Part shown: positions 6,341 through 13,527 of the stretch, in pieces
Layout of the letters: every line of letters begins with the position of its first letter
How positions within the stretch are numbered: position 1 is the stretch's first letter
NCBI GenBank assembly: GCA_030917225.1
Contig: JAUPVD010000371.1
Span: 1-13,527 of the forward strand
Direction: 5' to 3'
Length of the DNA stretch: 13,527 nt
Source of the DNA: Pseudomonadota bacterium
GTDB lineage: Bacteria; Pseudomonadota; Gammaproteobacteria; Burkholderiales; Rhodocyclaceae
Position numbers and translations under genes: made by a program
Notes under the pieces: model-generated
Database searches by the model: none
Seen by the model: only the letters and a program-made list of their open reading frames with translations
What the model was told of the DNA's origin: nothing

Positions 6341-7486
6341 ATGAAACAGAAAAAACTACTGGCTAGCATGCTGCTCGCTTTTTCGGCCACGGCGGCCATG
6401 GCCGACATCACCGTTGGTGTGACCGTTTCGGCCACCGGTCCGGCCGCCTCGCTGGGTATCCCGGAGAAGAACACCATCGCACTGGTGCCGACGACCATTG
6501 CCGGTCAGAAGGTGAATATCATCGTGCTCGATGACGCTTCCGATACCACCACCGCCGTCAAGAACGCCAAGAAGTTCGTGACCGAGAACAAGGTTGATGT
6601 GATTGTCGGTTCGACCATCACGCCGGCCTCGCTGGCGATGATCGACGTGGCGGCCGAGTCGGAGACGCCGATGATCTCGATGGCGGCTTCGCGCGCCATC
6701 GTCGATCCGGTCGATGCCAAGCGCCGCTGGGTCTACAAGACGCCGCAGAACGATGCGCAGATGTCGACCGCCATCTCCGAGCACATGACCAACAGTGGCG
6801 TGAAGACCGTGGCCTACATCGGCTTCTCCGATGCCTACGGCGAAGGTTGGTCGAACGAGTTCGCCGGCGTTGCCAAGGCTCGCAAGCTGGACATCGTGGC
6901 CAACGAACGCTTCAACCGTGCGGATACCTCGGTGACCGGCCAGGTGCTGAAGATCATTGCCGCCAAGCCGGATGCCGTGCTTATCGGTGGTGCCGGCACG
7001 CCGGCTGCGTTGCCGCAGAAGACGCTGAAGGAAAAAGGTTACAAGGGCATCATCTATCAGACCCACGGCGTTGCCAATGCCGATTTCCTGCGTGTCTGCG
7101 GCAAGGATTGCGAAGGCACCTTCCTGCCCGCCGGCCCGGTGCTGGTGGCGGATCAGCTGCCCAACGACAACCCGGTGAAGAAGACCGCGCAGGAATACGT
7201 CGCCAAATATGAAGCGGCGCACGGCAAGGGCAGTGTCTCCACTTTCGGTGCGCATGCCTGGGATGCCTTCAAGCTGCTTGAAGCGGCTGTGCCGGTGGCG
7301 CTGAAGAAAGGGCAGCCGGGCACCAAGGAATTCCGCACAGCGCTGCGCGATGCCCTTGAAGGTGTCAAGAACCTGCCGGTGGCGCATGGCGTTTTCAACA
7401 TGAGCGCAACCGACCATCTTGGCTTCGATCAGCGCGCCCGCGTCATGGTCAAGGTGGAAGGCGGTAGCTGGAAGCTTGTCAAATAA
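6341..7486 (+). CDS. ABC transporter periplasmic binding protein, LIV/aromatic-acid type
   Basis: A 381-aa type I periplasmic binding protein of the branched-chain amino acid (LivJ/Peripla_BP_6) family. A signal peptide is clear: MKQKK, a hydrophobic core LLASMLLAFSATAA, and cleavage after AMA at residue 21, before DITVGVTVSATGPAAS. Inner landmarks are IIVLDDASDTTTAVKNAKKF, VIVGSTITPASLAMIDVA and TFGAHAWDAFKLL. The start at 6341 is set by GGAGGAGA just upstream. The next three genes complete the transporter. Its position right after the aromatic-degradation genes, and resemblance to family members that bind aromatic acids, suggest the ligand is the pathway substrate rather than leucine. A Cys pair (VCGKDCEG) could form a disulfide in the periplasm. 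Confidence 0.93.
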   Translation: MKQKKLLASMLLAFSATAAMADITVGVTVSATGPAASLGIPEKNTIALVPTTIAGQKVNIIVLDDASDTTTAVKNAKKFVTENKVDVIVGSTITPASLAMIDVAAESETPMISMAASRAIVDPVDAKRRWVYKTPQNDAQMSTAISEHMTNSGVKTVAYIGFSDAYGEGWSNEFAGVAKARKLDIVANERFNRADTSVTGQVLKIIAAKPDAVLIGGAGTPAALPQKTLKEKGYKGIIYQTHGVANADFLRVCGKDCEGTFLPAGPVLVADQLPNDNPVKKTAQEYVAKYEAAHGKGSVSTFGAHAWDAFKLLEAAVPVALKKGQPGTKEFRTALRDALEGVKNLPVAHGVFNMSATDHLGFDQRARVMVKVEGGSWKLVK

Positions 7487-7503
7487 GTAGCTAATTGCCG
7501 ACC

Positions 7504-7532
7504 GCGCGGAGCGGCGAAAAACCGTTCCGCGC
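7504..7532 (+). promoter_or_regulatory. Intercistronic stem-loop after the binding-protein gene
   Basis: GCGCGGAGCGG (7504-7514) pairs with CCGTTCCGCGC (7522-7532): 11 pairs including one G-U, with a 7-nt loop CGAAAAA. No U-tract follows, so it is not a classical terminator. Placed between the abundant periplasmic protein gene and the permease gene, it is the kind of structure that protects the upstream mRNA end and makes binding-protein expression exceed that of membrane subunits. Confidence 0.65.
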
Positions 7533-7538
7533 CAATAG

Positions 7539-7555
7539 CCCGATGCTTTATCGGG
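7539..7555 (+). promoter_or_regulatory. Second stem-loop, possible weak terminator or attenuator
   Basis: CCCGAT (7539-7544), loop GCTTT, ATCGGG (7550-7555): a perfect 6-bp stem 6 nt after the first hairpin, followed by TCGTTTGG. The short, interrupted T-rich trailer would make only a leaky terminator. It lies 19 bp before the livH ATG and may shield or restrict that gene's weak ribosome site. Confidence 0.5.
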
Positions 7556-7574
7556 TCGTTTGGATTGTTCTCGC

Positions 7575-8612
7575 ATGGATTTCCAGATTGCTTTGCTTCT
7601 CGGTCAGGACGGCCTGACCAACGGCGCGATATATGCCTTGCTGGCGTTGGCGCTGGTGCTGGTGTTTGCCGTGACCCGCGTCATCTTCATCCCGCAGGGC
7701 GAGTTCGTTGCCTACGGGGCATTGACGCTGGCCGCGCTGCAGGCTGGCAAGGTGCCGGCCACCTTGTGGCTGGTGCTGGCGTTGGGTGCGGCAGTTACAG
7801 CGATTGATAGCGCGCAAGCGCTGCGCCATGGGGCCACCCGCCGGCTGCCGCGTATCATCGCCGTTAATCTGGTAGCGCCGCTGCTGCTCTGGCTGCTGCT
7901 CACCAGTGTCGACCTCGTTGGCCTGCCCTTGATTGGCCAGATCGCGTTGGCGCTGGCCATCGTGGTGCCGCTCGGCCCCATGCTCTATCGTCTGGCCTAT
8001 CAACCGATTGCCGAAGCTTCGGTGCTGATGCTGCTGATCGTGTCGGTGGCGGTGCACGTGGTGCTGATCGGTCTCGGTCTTCTTTTCTTCGGTGCCGAGG
8101 GTACGCGGACGCCGGCCTTTACCGAAGGCACGCTCGACCTCGGCGCGACCACGCTGCAGTACCAGACCCTGTGGATTCTGGCCAGTTCTGCCGTGCTGAT
8201 CGTGGCGCTCTATGCCTTCTTCGGCCGCACGATCTACGGCAAGGCGCTGCGCGCCACCGCGCTGAACCGGACCGGCGCGCGCCTGATGGGCATCTCGACG
8301 ACGATGGCCGGCAAACTCTCTTTCACGTTGGCCGCGCTGATCGGCGCCTTCTCCGGCATCCTCATTTCGCCGGTGACGACGCTCTACTACGACTCTGGCT
8401 TCCTGATCGGCCTCAAGGGCTTCGTCGGCGCCATCATCGGCGGCTTGGTCAGTTATCCGGTGGCCGCTGCGGGTGCATTGCTCGTCGGTTTCCTTGAGTC
8501 GTATTCCTCCTTTTATGCCAGCGCCTACAAGGAGGTCATCGTCTTTACCCTGATCATTCCGGTACTGCTGTGGCGTTCGCTGACATCGCATCATTCCGAG
8601 GAGGAGGAATGA
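7575..8612 (+). CDS. livH: Branched-chain-type ABC transporter permease LivH
   Basis: A 345-aa inner-membrane permease of the LivH family, which forms the channel with the LivM half of the next protein. It is strongly hydrophobic with about eight or nine membrane spans. Family landmarks are [19 protein letters not shown] at the N-terminus, [16 protein letters not shown], and the cytoplasmic coupling loop with [24 protein letters not shown]. The C-terminus has [16 protein letters not shown] and an acidic tail SHHSEEEE. At 345 aa it is longer than typical LivH (about 290-310), the extra being a membrane segment around residues 75-125 ([19 protein letters not shown]). The start at 7575 is the first ATG; a TTG at 7560 would add five residues. 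The ribosome site is poor (GGA only). Its last codons contain GAGGAGGA, which serves the next gene 1 bp on. Confidence 0.92.
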   Translation: MDFQIALLLGQDGLTNGAIYALLALALVLVFAVTRVIFIPQGEFVAYGALTLAALQAGKVPATLWLVLALGAAVTAIDSAQALRHGATRRLPRIIAVNLVAPLLLWLLLTSVDLVGLPLIGQIALALAIVVPLGPMLYRLAYQPIAEASVLMLLIVSVAVHVVLIGLGLLFFGAEGTRTPAFTEGTLDLGATTLQYQTLWILASSAVLIVALYAFFGRTIYGKALRATALNRTGARLMGISTTMAGKLSFTLAALIGAFSGILISPVTTLYYDSGFLIGLKGFVGAIIGGLVSYPVAAAGALLVGFLESYSSFYASAYKEVIVFTLIIPVLLWRSLTSHHSEEEE

Positions 8613-8613
8613 T

Positions 8614-10398
8614 ATGCGCCGCCTGATTCTTCCTCTCTTTCTGTTGTTGCTGGCGCTGTTGCCGGTCGTGCTGCCGGGGTCGGCAGAGTTTTATGTGACG
8701 CTGCTCAACTACATCGGCCTTTATGCGCTGGTGGCGCTCGGGCTGGTGCTGCTCACCGGCGTCGGCGGGTTGACCAGTTTCGGCCAAGCGGCCTTTGTCG
8801 GCGTCGGCGCCTATACGACCGCGTGGCTGACCACGGCCTTCGGCTGGAGCCCGTGGGTAACCCTGATTGTTGCGCTGGCAGCGACCACGGCAGTCGCACT
8901 CTTCCTCGGCTTCATCACGCTGCGCATGGGCGGACACTATCTGCCGCTGGGTACCATCGCCTGGGGTATCAGCCTCTATTTCCTGTTCGGCAACATCGAG
9001 TCGTTTGGTGGGCATACCGGTCTCGGCGGCATTCCGCCAGTGATGTTCCTGGGCATGGAGTTGAAGAGTGGCCGTGAGTTCTACTATCTGATCTGGATTG
9101 CGCTGATGCTGGCCGTGGTGGTCACGCAGAACCTGCTCGACTCGCGCGATGGCCGGGCCATCCGCGCGCTCAAGGGCGGTGTGGTCATGGCCGAGGCCAT
9201 GGGGGTGAATACCGCCTGGTACAAGATCGTCATCTTCACCATTGCCGCACAGTTCGCCTGCGTTTCCGGCTGGCTCTATGCGCACCTGCAGCGTTTTGTG
9301 AACCCGACGCCGTTCTCTCTGACGCAGGGCATCGAGTACCTGTTCATGGCGGTCATTGGCGGTGTCGGACATGTCTGGGGTGCGCTGCTTGGCGCAGGGC
9401 TGATCACCATCCTCAAGCAGTGGCTGCAGGACTTGCTGCCGAAGTTGCTTGGGCAGTCCGGCAATTTCGAGGTGATCGTCTTCGGCCTGGTCATGATCTT
9501 CGTGCTGCATCGCGCCCGCGATGGCTTGTGGCCGGTCATCCTGAACCGGATCGAGCGTCTGTGGCCGGCGCTGGCCGCCAATGCCGGCGGCAGCGTTCCG
9601 CAGGCAGAGCTTCTGCAGAAGCGCGACATGCCGCAGGGGGGCGACACCATCCTTGAGGTGCGGCAAGTCACCAAGCGTTTCGGCGGGCTGACGGCAAACA
9701 ATGCGGTCAGCTTTACCGTGCAGGCGGGTGAGGTGATGGCACTGATCGGTCCGAATGGTGCGGGCAAGAGCACCATGTTCAACTGCGTTTCCGGCGTCAA
9801 TCCGCCGACCGAAGGCGAAGTGCGTTTCCTCAACCAGCGCATCGACGCGCTGACGTCGCGCGAGATCGCCCGGCGCGGCATGAGCCGCACCTTCCAGCAT
9901 GTGCGCCTGTTGCCGACGATGACGGTGCTCGACAACGTGGCCATCGGTGCGCACCTGCGCGGCAGCAAGACCTTCGTGCATTCGTCGATCCGGCTGGATC
10001 GCGAGGAGGAGCGTCGTCTGCGCTTCGAGGCGGCACGCCAGATCGAGCGCACCGGGCTGGCCGAGCATATGTTCGATGCCGCCGGCAGCCTGCCGCTCGG
10101 CAAACAGCGCATCGTCGAAATCGCCCGCGCGCTGGCGGCCGACCCGTGTCTGCTGCTGCTCGACGAGCCGGCCGCAGGCCTGCGCTATCTGGAAAAGCAG
10201 GCGTTGGCCGAGCTGCTACGCAAGCTGCGTGGCGAGGGCATGGGCATCCTGCTGGTGGAACACGATATGGACTTTGTCATGGGGCTGGCGGATCGCATCG
10301 TTGTCATGGAATTCGGAGAAAAACTGGCCGAGGGGCTGCCGAAGCAGATTCAGGAAGACCCGAAGGTGTTGCAGGCTTACTTGGGCGGGGTGGATTGA
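8614..10398 (+). CDS. Fused LivM permease and LivG ATPase
   Basis: A 594-aa fusion in one frame. Residues 1 to about 330 are a LivM-type permease: hydrophobic start, LLTGVGGLTSFGQAAFVGVGAYT, LRMGGHYLPLGTIAWGISLY, coupling loop DGRAIRALKGGVVMAEAMGV, and GIEYLFMAVIGGVGHVWGALLGAG. A linker of about 15 residues (VPQAELLQKRDMPQGG) leads to a LivG ATPase from about 346: Walker A GPNGAGKS (379-386), Q-loop in SRTFQHVRLLPTMTVLDNVA, signature at 493-498, Walker B LLLLDEP (D517, E518), H-loop H550 (VEHDMD), and the LivG ending LQAYLGGVD. The signature is LPLGKQ rather than LSGGQ or LSYGQ, replacing the Ser and the Gln; ATP-binding residues are otherwise intact. LivM-LivG fusions occur in proteobacterial aromatic-acid transporters, so this is not an assembly error. 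The gene starts 1 bp after livH and is followed 2 bp later by livF. Confidence 0.94.
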   Translation: MRRLILPLFLLLLALLPVVLPGSAEFYVTLLNYIGLYALVALGLVLLTGVGGLTSFGQAAFVGVGAYTTAWLTTAFGWSPWVTLIVALAATTAVALFLGFITLRMGGHYLPLGTIAWGISLYFLFGNIESFGGHTGLGGIPPVMFLGMELKSGREFYYLIWIALMLAVVVTQNLLDSRDGRAIRALKGGVVMAEAMGVNTAWYKIVIFTIAAQFACVSGWLYAHLQRFVNPTPFSLTQGIEYLFMAVIGGVGHVWGALLGAGLITILKQWLQDLLPKLLGQSGNFEVIVFGLVMIFVLHRARDGLWPVILNRIERLWPALAANAGGSVPQAELLQKRDMPQGGDTILEVRQVTKRFGGLTANNAVSFTVQAGEVMALIGPNGAGKSTMFNCVSGVNPPTEGEVRFLNQRIDALTSREIARRGMSRTFQHVRLLPTMTVLDNVAIGAHLRGSKTFVHSSIRLDREEERRLRFEAARQIERTGLAEHMFDAAGSLPLGKQRIVEIARALAADPCLLLLDEPAAGLRYLEKQALAELLRKLRGEGMGILLVEHDMDFVMGLADRIVVMEFGEKLAEGLPKQIQEDPKVLQAYLGGVD

Positions 10399-10400
10399 TC

Positions 10401-11141
10401 ATGAGCGACAAACCGATCCTGCTTGAAGCCAAGGACCTCTGCGTTTCGTATGGCAAGGTCGAGGCGCTGCACAAGGTCAGCCTGCGCATCCGCGAAGGGG
10501 AAATCGTCACCGTCATCGGCCCGAACGGCGCCGGCAAGACGACGCTGCTCTCCTGCCTGATGGGCTTGCTGCCGGGTAAAGGCGATGTCAGCTACGTCGG
10601 CCAGGCGCTCGGTAACGACTTCGAGGTCGAGGAGCGGGTCGGCCTGGGCCTGACCCTGGTGCCGGAAAAACGCGAGCTCTTTGCCGACATGAGCGTCGAG
10701 GACAATCTCCTGCTCGGCGCTTTCGACCGCTACCGTCGAGGGCAGAAGGACTACGCCAAGACCATGGAAGAGGTCTACGGCATCTTCCCCCGGCTCAAGG
10801 AACGGGCGGCGCAGATGGCCGGCACGCTCTCCGGCGGTGAACGGCAGATGCTGGCCATGGGGCGTGCGCTGATGGCCAAGCCGAAACTGCTGATGCTCGA
10901 CGAGCCCAGTCTGGGACTGGCGCCGCTGATCATTCGCGAGATATTCCGTACGGTTGCCCGGCTCCGCGAGATGGGGGTTTCGGTTCTTCTGGTCGAGCAA
11001 AATGCCCGTGCAGCCTTGCAGGTGGCGGATTACGGCTACGTCCTCGAGACCGGCGAAGTATCCCTGGAAGGGCCCAGCAAGGAGCTGGCCAACGACCCCC
11101 GTGTCATCGAAGCCTACCTCGGGTTGGGTGGGAAGCATTGA
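10401..11141 (+). CDS. livF: ABC transporter ATPase LivF
   Basis: A 246-aa LivF-type ATPase, the partner of the LivG domain on the cytoplasmic face. Walker A GPNGAGKT (40-47), signature LSGGE (143-147, near canonical), Walker B LLMLDEPSLGLAP (D167, E168), and H-loop replaced by Q in LLVEQNARAAL, as is normal for LivF. The family C-terminus DPRVIEAYLGLGG is present. The start is the ATG at 10401, 2 bp after the livMG stop; an upstream in-frame extension to 10146 only shadows LivG. It is the last gene of the operon. No clear intrinsic terminator follows before the HU promoter region, so read-through or Rho-dependent ending is likely. Confidence 0.95.
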   Translation: MSDKPILLEAKDLCVSYGKVEALHKVSLRIREGEIVTVIGPNGAGKTTLLSCLMGLLPGKGDVSYVGQALGNDFEVEERVGLGLTLVPEKRELFADMSVEDNLLLGAFDRYRRGQKDYAKTMEEVYGIFPRLKERAAQMAGTLSGGERQMLAMGRALMAKPKLLMLDEPSLGLAPLIIREIFRTVARLREMGVSVLLVEQNARAALQVADYGYVLETGEVSLEGPSKELANDPRVIEAYLGLGGKH

Positions 11142-11179
11142 GGCGCAAGGGCTGCGGTGAATAAAAAGTTGAAAAAAAG

Positions 11180-11211
11180 TTGTAGCGCTCCGAAAAAGCC
11201 TATGACACAAT
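11180..11211 (+). promoter_or_regulatory. Probable promoter region of the HU gene
   Basis: The 120-bp gap between livF and the HU gene is AT-rich at 11161-11211. TTGTAG (11180-11185) and TATGAC (11201-11206) could act as -35 and -10, but the spacer is only 15 bp; CACAAT (11206-11211) is an alternative -10 with a 20-bp spacer. A promoter is expected because HU is functionally unrelated to the upstream operon. The exact elements are uncertain. Confidence 0.35.
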
Positions 11212-11261
11212 CACATGCGGCTACCGCCTTCCGTAAACACACTTAACGTAGGAGACACTGC

Positions 11262-11546
11262 ATGAACAAAAGCGAACTCATCGATGCCATGGCTGCTGGT
11301 GCAGATATCAGCAAGGCCGCTGCCGGCCGCGCACTTGATGCTGCCGTTGCTGCCGTTACCGCCACTGTTGCCAAGGGTGAGAATGTGACCCTGGTTGGTT
11401 TCGGTTCCTTCAAGGCTGCCAAGCGCGCTGCGCGTACTGGCAAGAACCCGAAGACCGGCGCCGCCATCAAGATTCCGGCGACCACCGTGCCGAAGTTCTC
11501 GGCCGGCGCTTCCTTCAAGGCCGCTGTTGCCAAGAAGAAGAAGTAA
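11262..11546 (+). CDS. hupB: DNA-binding protein HU (beta-type)
   Basis: A 94-aa nucleoid protein. It matches the HU/IHF family end to end: [11 protein letters not shown] start, helix pair to residue 45, then the signature [18 protein letters not shown] (46-63) continuing [10 protein letters not shown]. The arm carries R55, R58 and K61, and P63 is the intercalating proline. The end is [19 protein letters not shown]. It is slightly longer than the usual 90 aa because of the lysine-rich tail, and is rich in alanine. It binds and bends DNA non-specifically as a dimer. GGAG lies 7 nt before the ATG, and a strong terminator follows, so it is a single-gene unit. IHF subunits have different flanking residues, so HU is preferred. 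Confidence 0.97.
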   Translation: MNKSELIDAMAAGADISKAAAGRALDAAVAAVTATVAKGENVTLVGFGSFKAAKRAARTGKNPKTGAAIKIPATTVPKFSAGASFKAAVAKKKK

Positions 11547-11565
11547 TCTCGCCAGATCGATTCGC

Positions 11566-11595
11566 AAAGGCCGCCTCCGGGCGGTCTTTTGTTTT
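11566..11595 (+). terminator. Intrinsic terminator of the HU gene
   Basis: The stem AGGCCGCC (11568-11575), loop TCCG, GGCGGTCT (11580-11587) has one G-U wobble and extends by A-T pairs. It is followed by TTTTGTTTT through 11595. It lies 20 bp after the HU stop. Confidence 0.9.
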
Positions 11596-11608
11596 GGTGC
11601 GCACCAAA
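11593..11608. repeat. Perfect 16-bp palindrome between convergent terminators
   Basis: TTTGGTGC followed by GCACCAAA is a perfect palindrome with no spacer. It begins in the T-tract of the HU terminator and ends just before the T-tract position of the tRNA terminator on the other strand. With no loop it is a poor RNA hairpin, so it may be a protein site or chance. Confidence 0.6.
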
Positions 11609-11635
11609 TGAAAACGGCCCTCCGAAGAGGGCCGT
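11609..11635 (-). terminator. Intrinsic terminator of the tRNA-Met gene
   Basis: Read on the minus strand: ACGGCCCTC, loop TTCG, GAGGGCCGT, then TTTC. This is a perfect 9-bp GC-rich stem (11614-11622 with 11627-11635) capped by a UUCG tetraloop and followed by a short U-run. It lies 8 bp beyond the tRNA 3' end and faces the HU terminator. Confidence 0.85.
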
Positions 11636-11643
11636 CTGAATTC

Positions 11644-11720
11644 TGGTGGTGATGGGCAGGATCGAACTGCCGACCTATGGGTTATGAATCCATCGCTCTA
11701 ACCATCTGAGCTACATCACC
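11644..11720 (-). tRNA. tRNA-Met (anticodon CAT), elongator type
   Basis: Read on the minus strand, the 77-nt gene folds as a full cloverleaf. The acceptor GGTGATG pairs with CATCACC, followed by A and an encoded CCA. The D-loop is AGCTCAGATGGTTAGAGC, the anticodon loop TTCATAA has anticodon CAT, and the T arm is GGCAG-TTCGATC-CTGCC. The first acceptor pair is G-C, unlike the mismatched 1-72 pair of initiator tRNA, so it is not the initiator. The CAT-anticodon isoleucine tRNA (lysidine-modified) is the alternative, but the body resembles betaproteobacterial elongator Met. The innermost anticodon-stem pair is A-C. Confidence 0.94.
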
Positions 11721-11733
11721 GGGAAGGGGTCGG

Positions 11734-11763
11734 ATTATAGGGGCTGCGGGGGCCGGCGGTCAA
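11734..11763 (-). promoter_or_regulatory. Promoter of the tRNA-Met gene
   Basis: On the minus strand: TTGACC (11763-11758), an 18-bp GC-rich spacer, and a perfect TATAAT (11739-11734). The following discriminator CCGACCCC is GC-rich, typical of stable-RNA promoters subject to stringent control. Predicted start is near 11727, a few bases before the tRNA 5' end. Confidence 0.8.
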
Positions 11764-11771
11764 GTTTCGCC

Positions 11772-11798
11772 TTGTATCGTAGTTCTGTCGTATATAAT
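11772..11798 (+). promoter_or_regulatory. Probable promoter of the small hypothetical gene
   Basis: TATAAT (11793-11798, within TATATAAT) is a perfect -10. A -35-like TTGTAT lies at 11772-11777, but the spacer is short (15 bp). The ATG at 11806 begins 8 bp after the -10, so the transcript would start at or next to the ATG. Confidence 0.5.
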
Positions 11799-11805
11799 TG
11801 ATTCC

Positions 11806-12168
11806 ATGCCTGTTCCAGCCATTCTTGCCTCCATGTTGAACAGTATTGTCGGCAACGCCGTCAATACTGCCTTGGAGAATGCGTTTTATGCTCCGCCGAT
11901 ACCGCCCGAACTGGGCGTAGTCGGTGCTCGTGCTTTCCCCGAGGGGACCAAGAAGGGCGAGATGGAGCCGCTGCAGGGGATGATGGAAGTGGTCATTGAC
12001 GGCAAGCCTTATGCGCGTGCGCCGGGCATGCAGATTCGCAATCAGCAGAATCTGATCGTCATGCCGGCGACCGTGCAGGCCAAAATGCCGGTGCGTTACC
12101 AGCTGGATCCTTCGGGAAGCGTGTGGCGCGTCTGGGTGCTGACGCGAACCGAAATTGCTGCTCCCTGA
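11806..12168 (+). CDS. Small hypothetical protein, unknown function
   Basis: A 120-aa protein I do not recognise. Its N-terminal 25 residues ([19 protein letters not shown]) form a mildly hydrophobic, probably amphipathic helix. A Pro-rich stretch [20 protein letters not shown] follows, and the rest looks beta-rich: [39 protein letters not shown] and [13 protein letters not shown]. There is no lipobox, clear cleavage site or catalytic motif. Codon use matches neighbouring genes, so it is probably real. Neither the ATG at 11806 nor the internal ATG at 11833 has a Shine-Dalgarno; the -10 TATAAT just upstream suggests leaderless translation from 11806. It is 26 bp upstream of miaB on the same strand and may be co-transcribed with it. 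Confidence 0.75.
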   Translation: MPVPAILASMLNSIVGNAVNTALENAFYAPPIPPELGVVGARAFPEGTKKGEMEPLQGMMEVVIDGKPYARAPGMQIRNQQNLIVMPATVQAKMPVRYQLDPSGSVWRVWVLTRTEIAAP

Positions 12169-12194
12169 TACTCAAATCTGAACAAAACTCCGTA

Positions 12195-13527
12195 ATGGCA
12201 AAAAAACTCTTCATCCGCACCTTTGGGTGCCAGATGAACGAGTACGACTCGGACAAGATGGCCGACGTACTCGCTGCTTCCGATGGCGTGGTCAAGACCG
12301 ACAATCCGGAAGAGGCCGACATCATCCTGTTCAATACCTGTTCGGTGCGCGAGAAAGCGCAGGAAAAGGTGTTTCACGACCTTGGCCGCGTACGGCACCT
12401 GAAGCAGCTGAATCCGAATCTGGTGATCGGCGTCGGCGGTTGCGTCGCCAGTCAGGAAGGGGCTGCCATCGTCGCGCGTGCGCCGTATGTCGATGTCGTC
12501 TTCGGGCCGCAGACCCTGCACCGGCTGCCGCAGCTCATCGCCGAGCGGCGCAGCAAGGGCAAGCCGGCGGTCGATATTTCGTTCCCTGAAATCGAGAAGT
12601 TCGACGCCATGCCGCCGGCCAAGGTGGAAGGGGCTTCCGCCTTCGTCTCGATCATGGAAGGCTGCTCCAAGTTCTGTACCTTCTGCATCGTGCCCTACAC
12701 CCGTGGCGAAGAAGTCTCGCGCCCCTTCGAGGATGTGCTGACCGAAGTTGCCGGCCTTGCCGATCAGGGCGTCAAGGAAGTGACCCTGCTCGGCCAGAAC
12801 GTGAATGCCTACCGTGGCACGATGGCCGGCAGCGATGCGAGTGGTGGTGAGCTCGCGGATCTGGCACTGCTCATCGAATACATTGCCGAGATGCCCGGTA
12901 TCGAGCGTATCCGCTACACAACTTCGCACCCGCGCGAAATGACGCAGCGCCTGATCGATATCTATGCGAGCGTGCCGAAGCTGGTGTCGCATCTGCATCT
13001 GCCGGTTCAATCCGGTTCGGATCGTGTACTGGCGGCGATGAAGCGCAATTACACCACGCTCGAATACAAGTCGATCATCCGCAAGCTGCGCGCGGCACGC
13101 CCTGATCTTTCGTTGTCCACCGACTTCATCGTCGGCTTTCCCGGCGAGACGGAAGAGGACTACGAGAAGACGATGAAACTGATCGATGACGTCGGTTTCG
13201 ACGCCTCGTTCTCCTTCCTTTACAGTTCACGGCCGGGGACGCCGGCGGCCGAACTGGCCGACGACACGCCGGACGAACTCAAGACCGCGCGCCTGATGCG
13301 GCTGCAGAAACGCATCGAGGAGCAGGCTTCGGCCATCAGCGAGGCGATGGTCGGCAGTGTGCAGCGCGTACTCGTTGAAAGCCTGTCGAAGAAAAGTGGC
13401 GAAGAACTGGCCGGGCGTACTGACAACAACCGCATCGTTAACTTTGTGGGCAACCCCCGCCTGATCCATTCCTTTGTCGACGTGCGCATCACGTCGGCGC
13501 TGCCGCATTCCCTGCGCGGCGAGATCG
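12195..13527 (+). CDS. miaB: tRNA-2-methylthio-N6-dimethylallyladenosine synthase MiaB (3' end cut)
   Basis: The first 444 codons of MiaB, a radical-SAM methylthiotransferase that converts i6A37 to ms2i6A37 in tRNAs reading UNN codons. The N-terminal UPF0004 domain carries the auxiliary [4Fe-4S] cysteines C12 (TFGCQMN), C49 (NTCSVRE) and C83 (VGGCVAS). The radical-SAM CxxxCxxC is C157-C161-C164 ([18 protein letters not shown]). Further landmarks are [30 protein letters not shown] and [16 protein letters not shown]. The TRAM domain begins near residue 380 and is nearly complete at the window edge; MiaB is about 440-450 aa, so only a few codons and the stop are missing. The ATG at 12195 lacks a clear ribosome site. 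MiaB rather than RimO is shown by the LPVQSGSD and [11 protein letters not shown] context. Confidence 0.97.
   Translation, partial: MAKKLFIRTFGCQMNEYDSDKMADVLAASDGVVKTDNPEEADIILFNTCSVREKAQEKVFHDLGRVRHLKQLNPNLVIGVGGCVASQEGAAIVARAPYVDVVFGPQTLHRLPQLIAERRSKGKPAVDISFPEIEKFDAMPPAKVEGASAFVSIMEGCSKFCTFCIVPYTRGEEVSRPFEDVLTEVAGLADQGVKEVTLLGQNVNAYRGTMAGSDASGGELADLALLIEYIAEMPGIERIRYTTSHPREMTQRLIDIYASVPKLVSHLHLPVQSGSDRVLAAMKRNYTTLEYKSIIRKLRAARPDLSLSTDFIVGFPGETEEDYEKTMKLIDDVGFDASFSFLYSSRPGTPAAELADDTPDELKTARLMRLQKRIEEQASAISEAMVGSVQRVLVESLSKKSGEELAGRTDNNRIVNFVGNPRLIHSFVDVRITSALPHSLRGEI

Noticed and set aside
7548..8594. Minus-strand open frame opposite livH
   Set aside because: Antisense of membrane-span codons gives a Gln/Asp/Arg-rich translation without motifs; the plus strand encodes a clear permease.
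8554..10068. Minus-strand open frame of 504 codons opposite livMG
   Set aside because: Same cause: high third-position GC on the plus strand opens the antisense frame. The translation is Gln/Arg/His-rich with no family features, and LivM-LivG is unambiguous on the plus strand.
8614..10398. Possibility that the LivM-LivG fusion is a frameshift or assembly artefact
   Set aside because: The frame is continuous through a sensible linker, both domains are full length, and such fusions are known in related transporters.
11644..11720. tRNA as an integration site for a mobile element
   Set aside because: I saw no integrase, no repeated tRNA 3' end and no change in composition beside it; the neighbours are housekeeping genes.

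Overview
The window (about 60% GC, dense genes, short spacers) looks like a chromosomal segment of a betaproteobacterium, most likely Rhodocyclales (Dechloromonas/Azoarcus-like). This is judged from overall protein character, a LIV-type transporter next to aromatic-acid genes, and the elongator tRNA-Met and HU sequences. No search was run, so the taxon is inference.

Layout. Minus strand: a partial unknown gene leaving the left edge (start unresolved, at or below 249) and an IclR-family regulator (176-958). A 170-bp divergent control region (959-1128) holds a perfect 15-bp inverted repeat (1044-1058) and a good sigma70-type promoter (1065-1093). From it, ten plus-strand genes run head to tail to 11141 with gaps of 1 to 88 bp. 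They are: MBL-fold protein, FAD aromatic hydroxylase, 76-aa small protein, VOC/glyoxalase-fold protein, fumarylacetoacetase, zeta-class GST maleylacetoacetate isomerase, periplasmic aromatic-acid/branched-chain-type binding protein, LivH permease, a LivM-LivG fusion, and LivF. Then come unlinked genes: HU (11262-11546) with its terminator, elongator tRNA-Met on the minus strand with its own promoter and UUCG-loop terminator, a small conserved-looking hypothetical gene with a probable leaderless transcript, and miaB, cut by the right edge near its C-terminus.

How the genes fit together. The flavin hydroxylase plus adjacent tiny protein resembles the two-component 3-hydroxyphenylacetate 6-hydroxylase MhaA/MhaB (flavoprotein plus about 70-aa coupling protein) described in Pseudomonas putida U, which makes homogentisate. 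MaiA and FAH are the last two steps of homogentisate catabolism (maleylacetoacetate to fumarylacetoacetate to fumarate plus acetoacetate). The ABC transporter would import the aromatic acid, and the IclR protein would respond to it. The usual cupin-type homogentisate 1,2-dioxygenase is absent from the window. The VOC protein occupies that position in the gene order and carries a complete set of VOC metal ligands. The MBL protein has lost half of the canonical metal motif (HYHAVR in place of HxHxDH). These two are the least explained and most interesting members of the operon.
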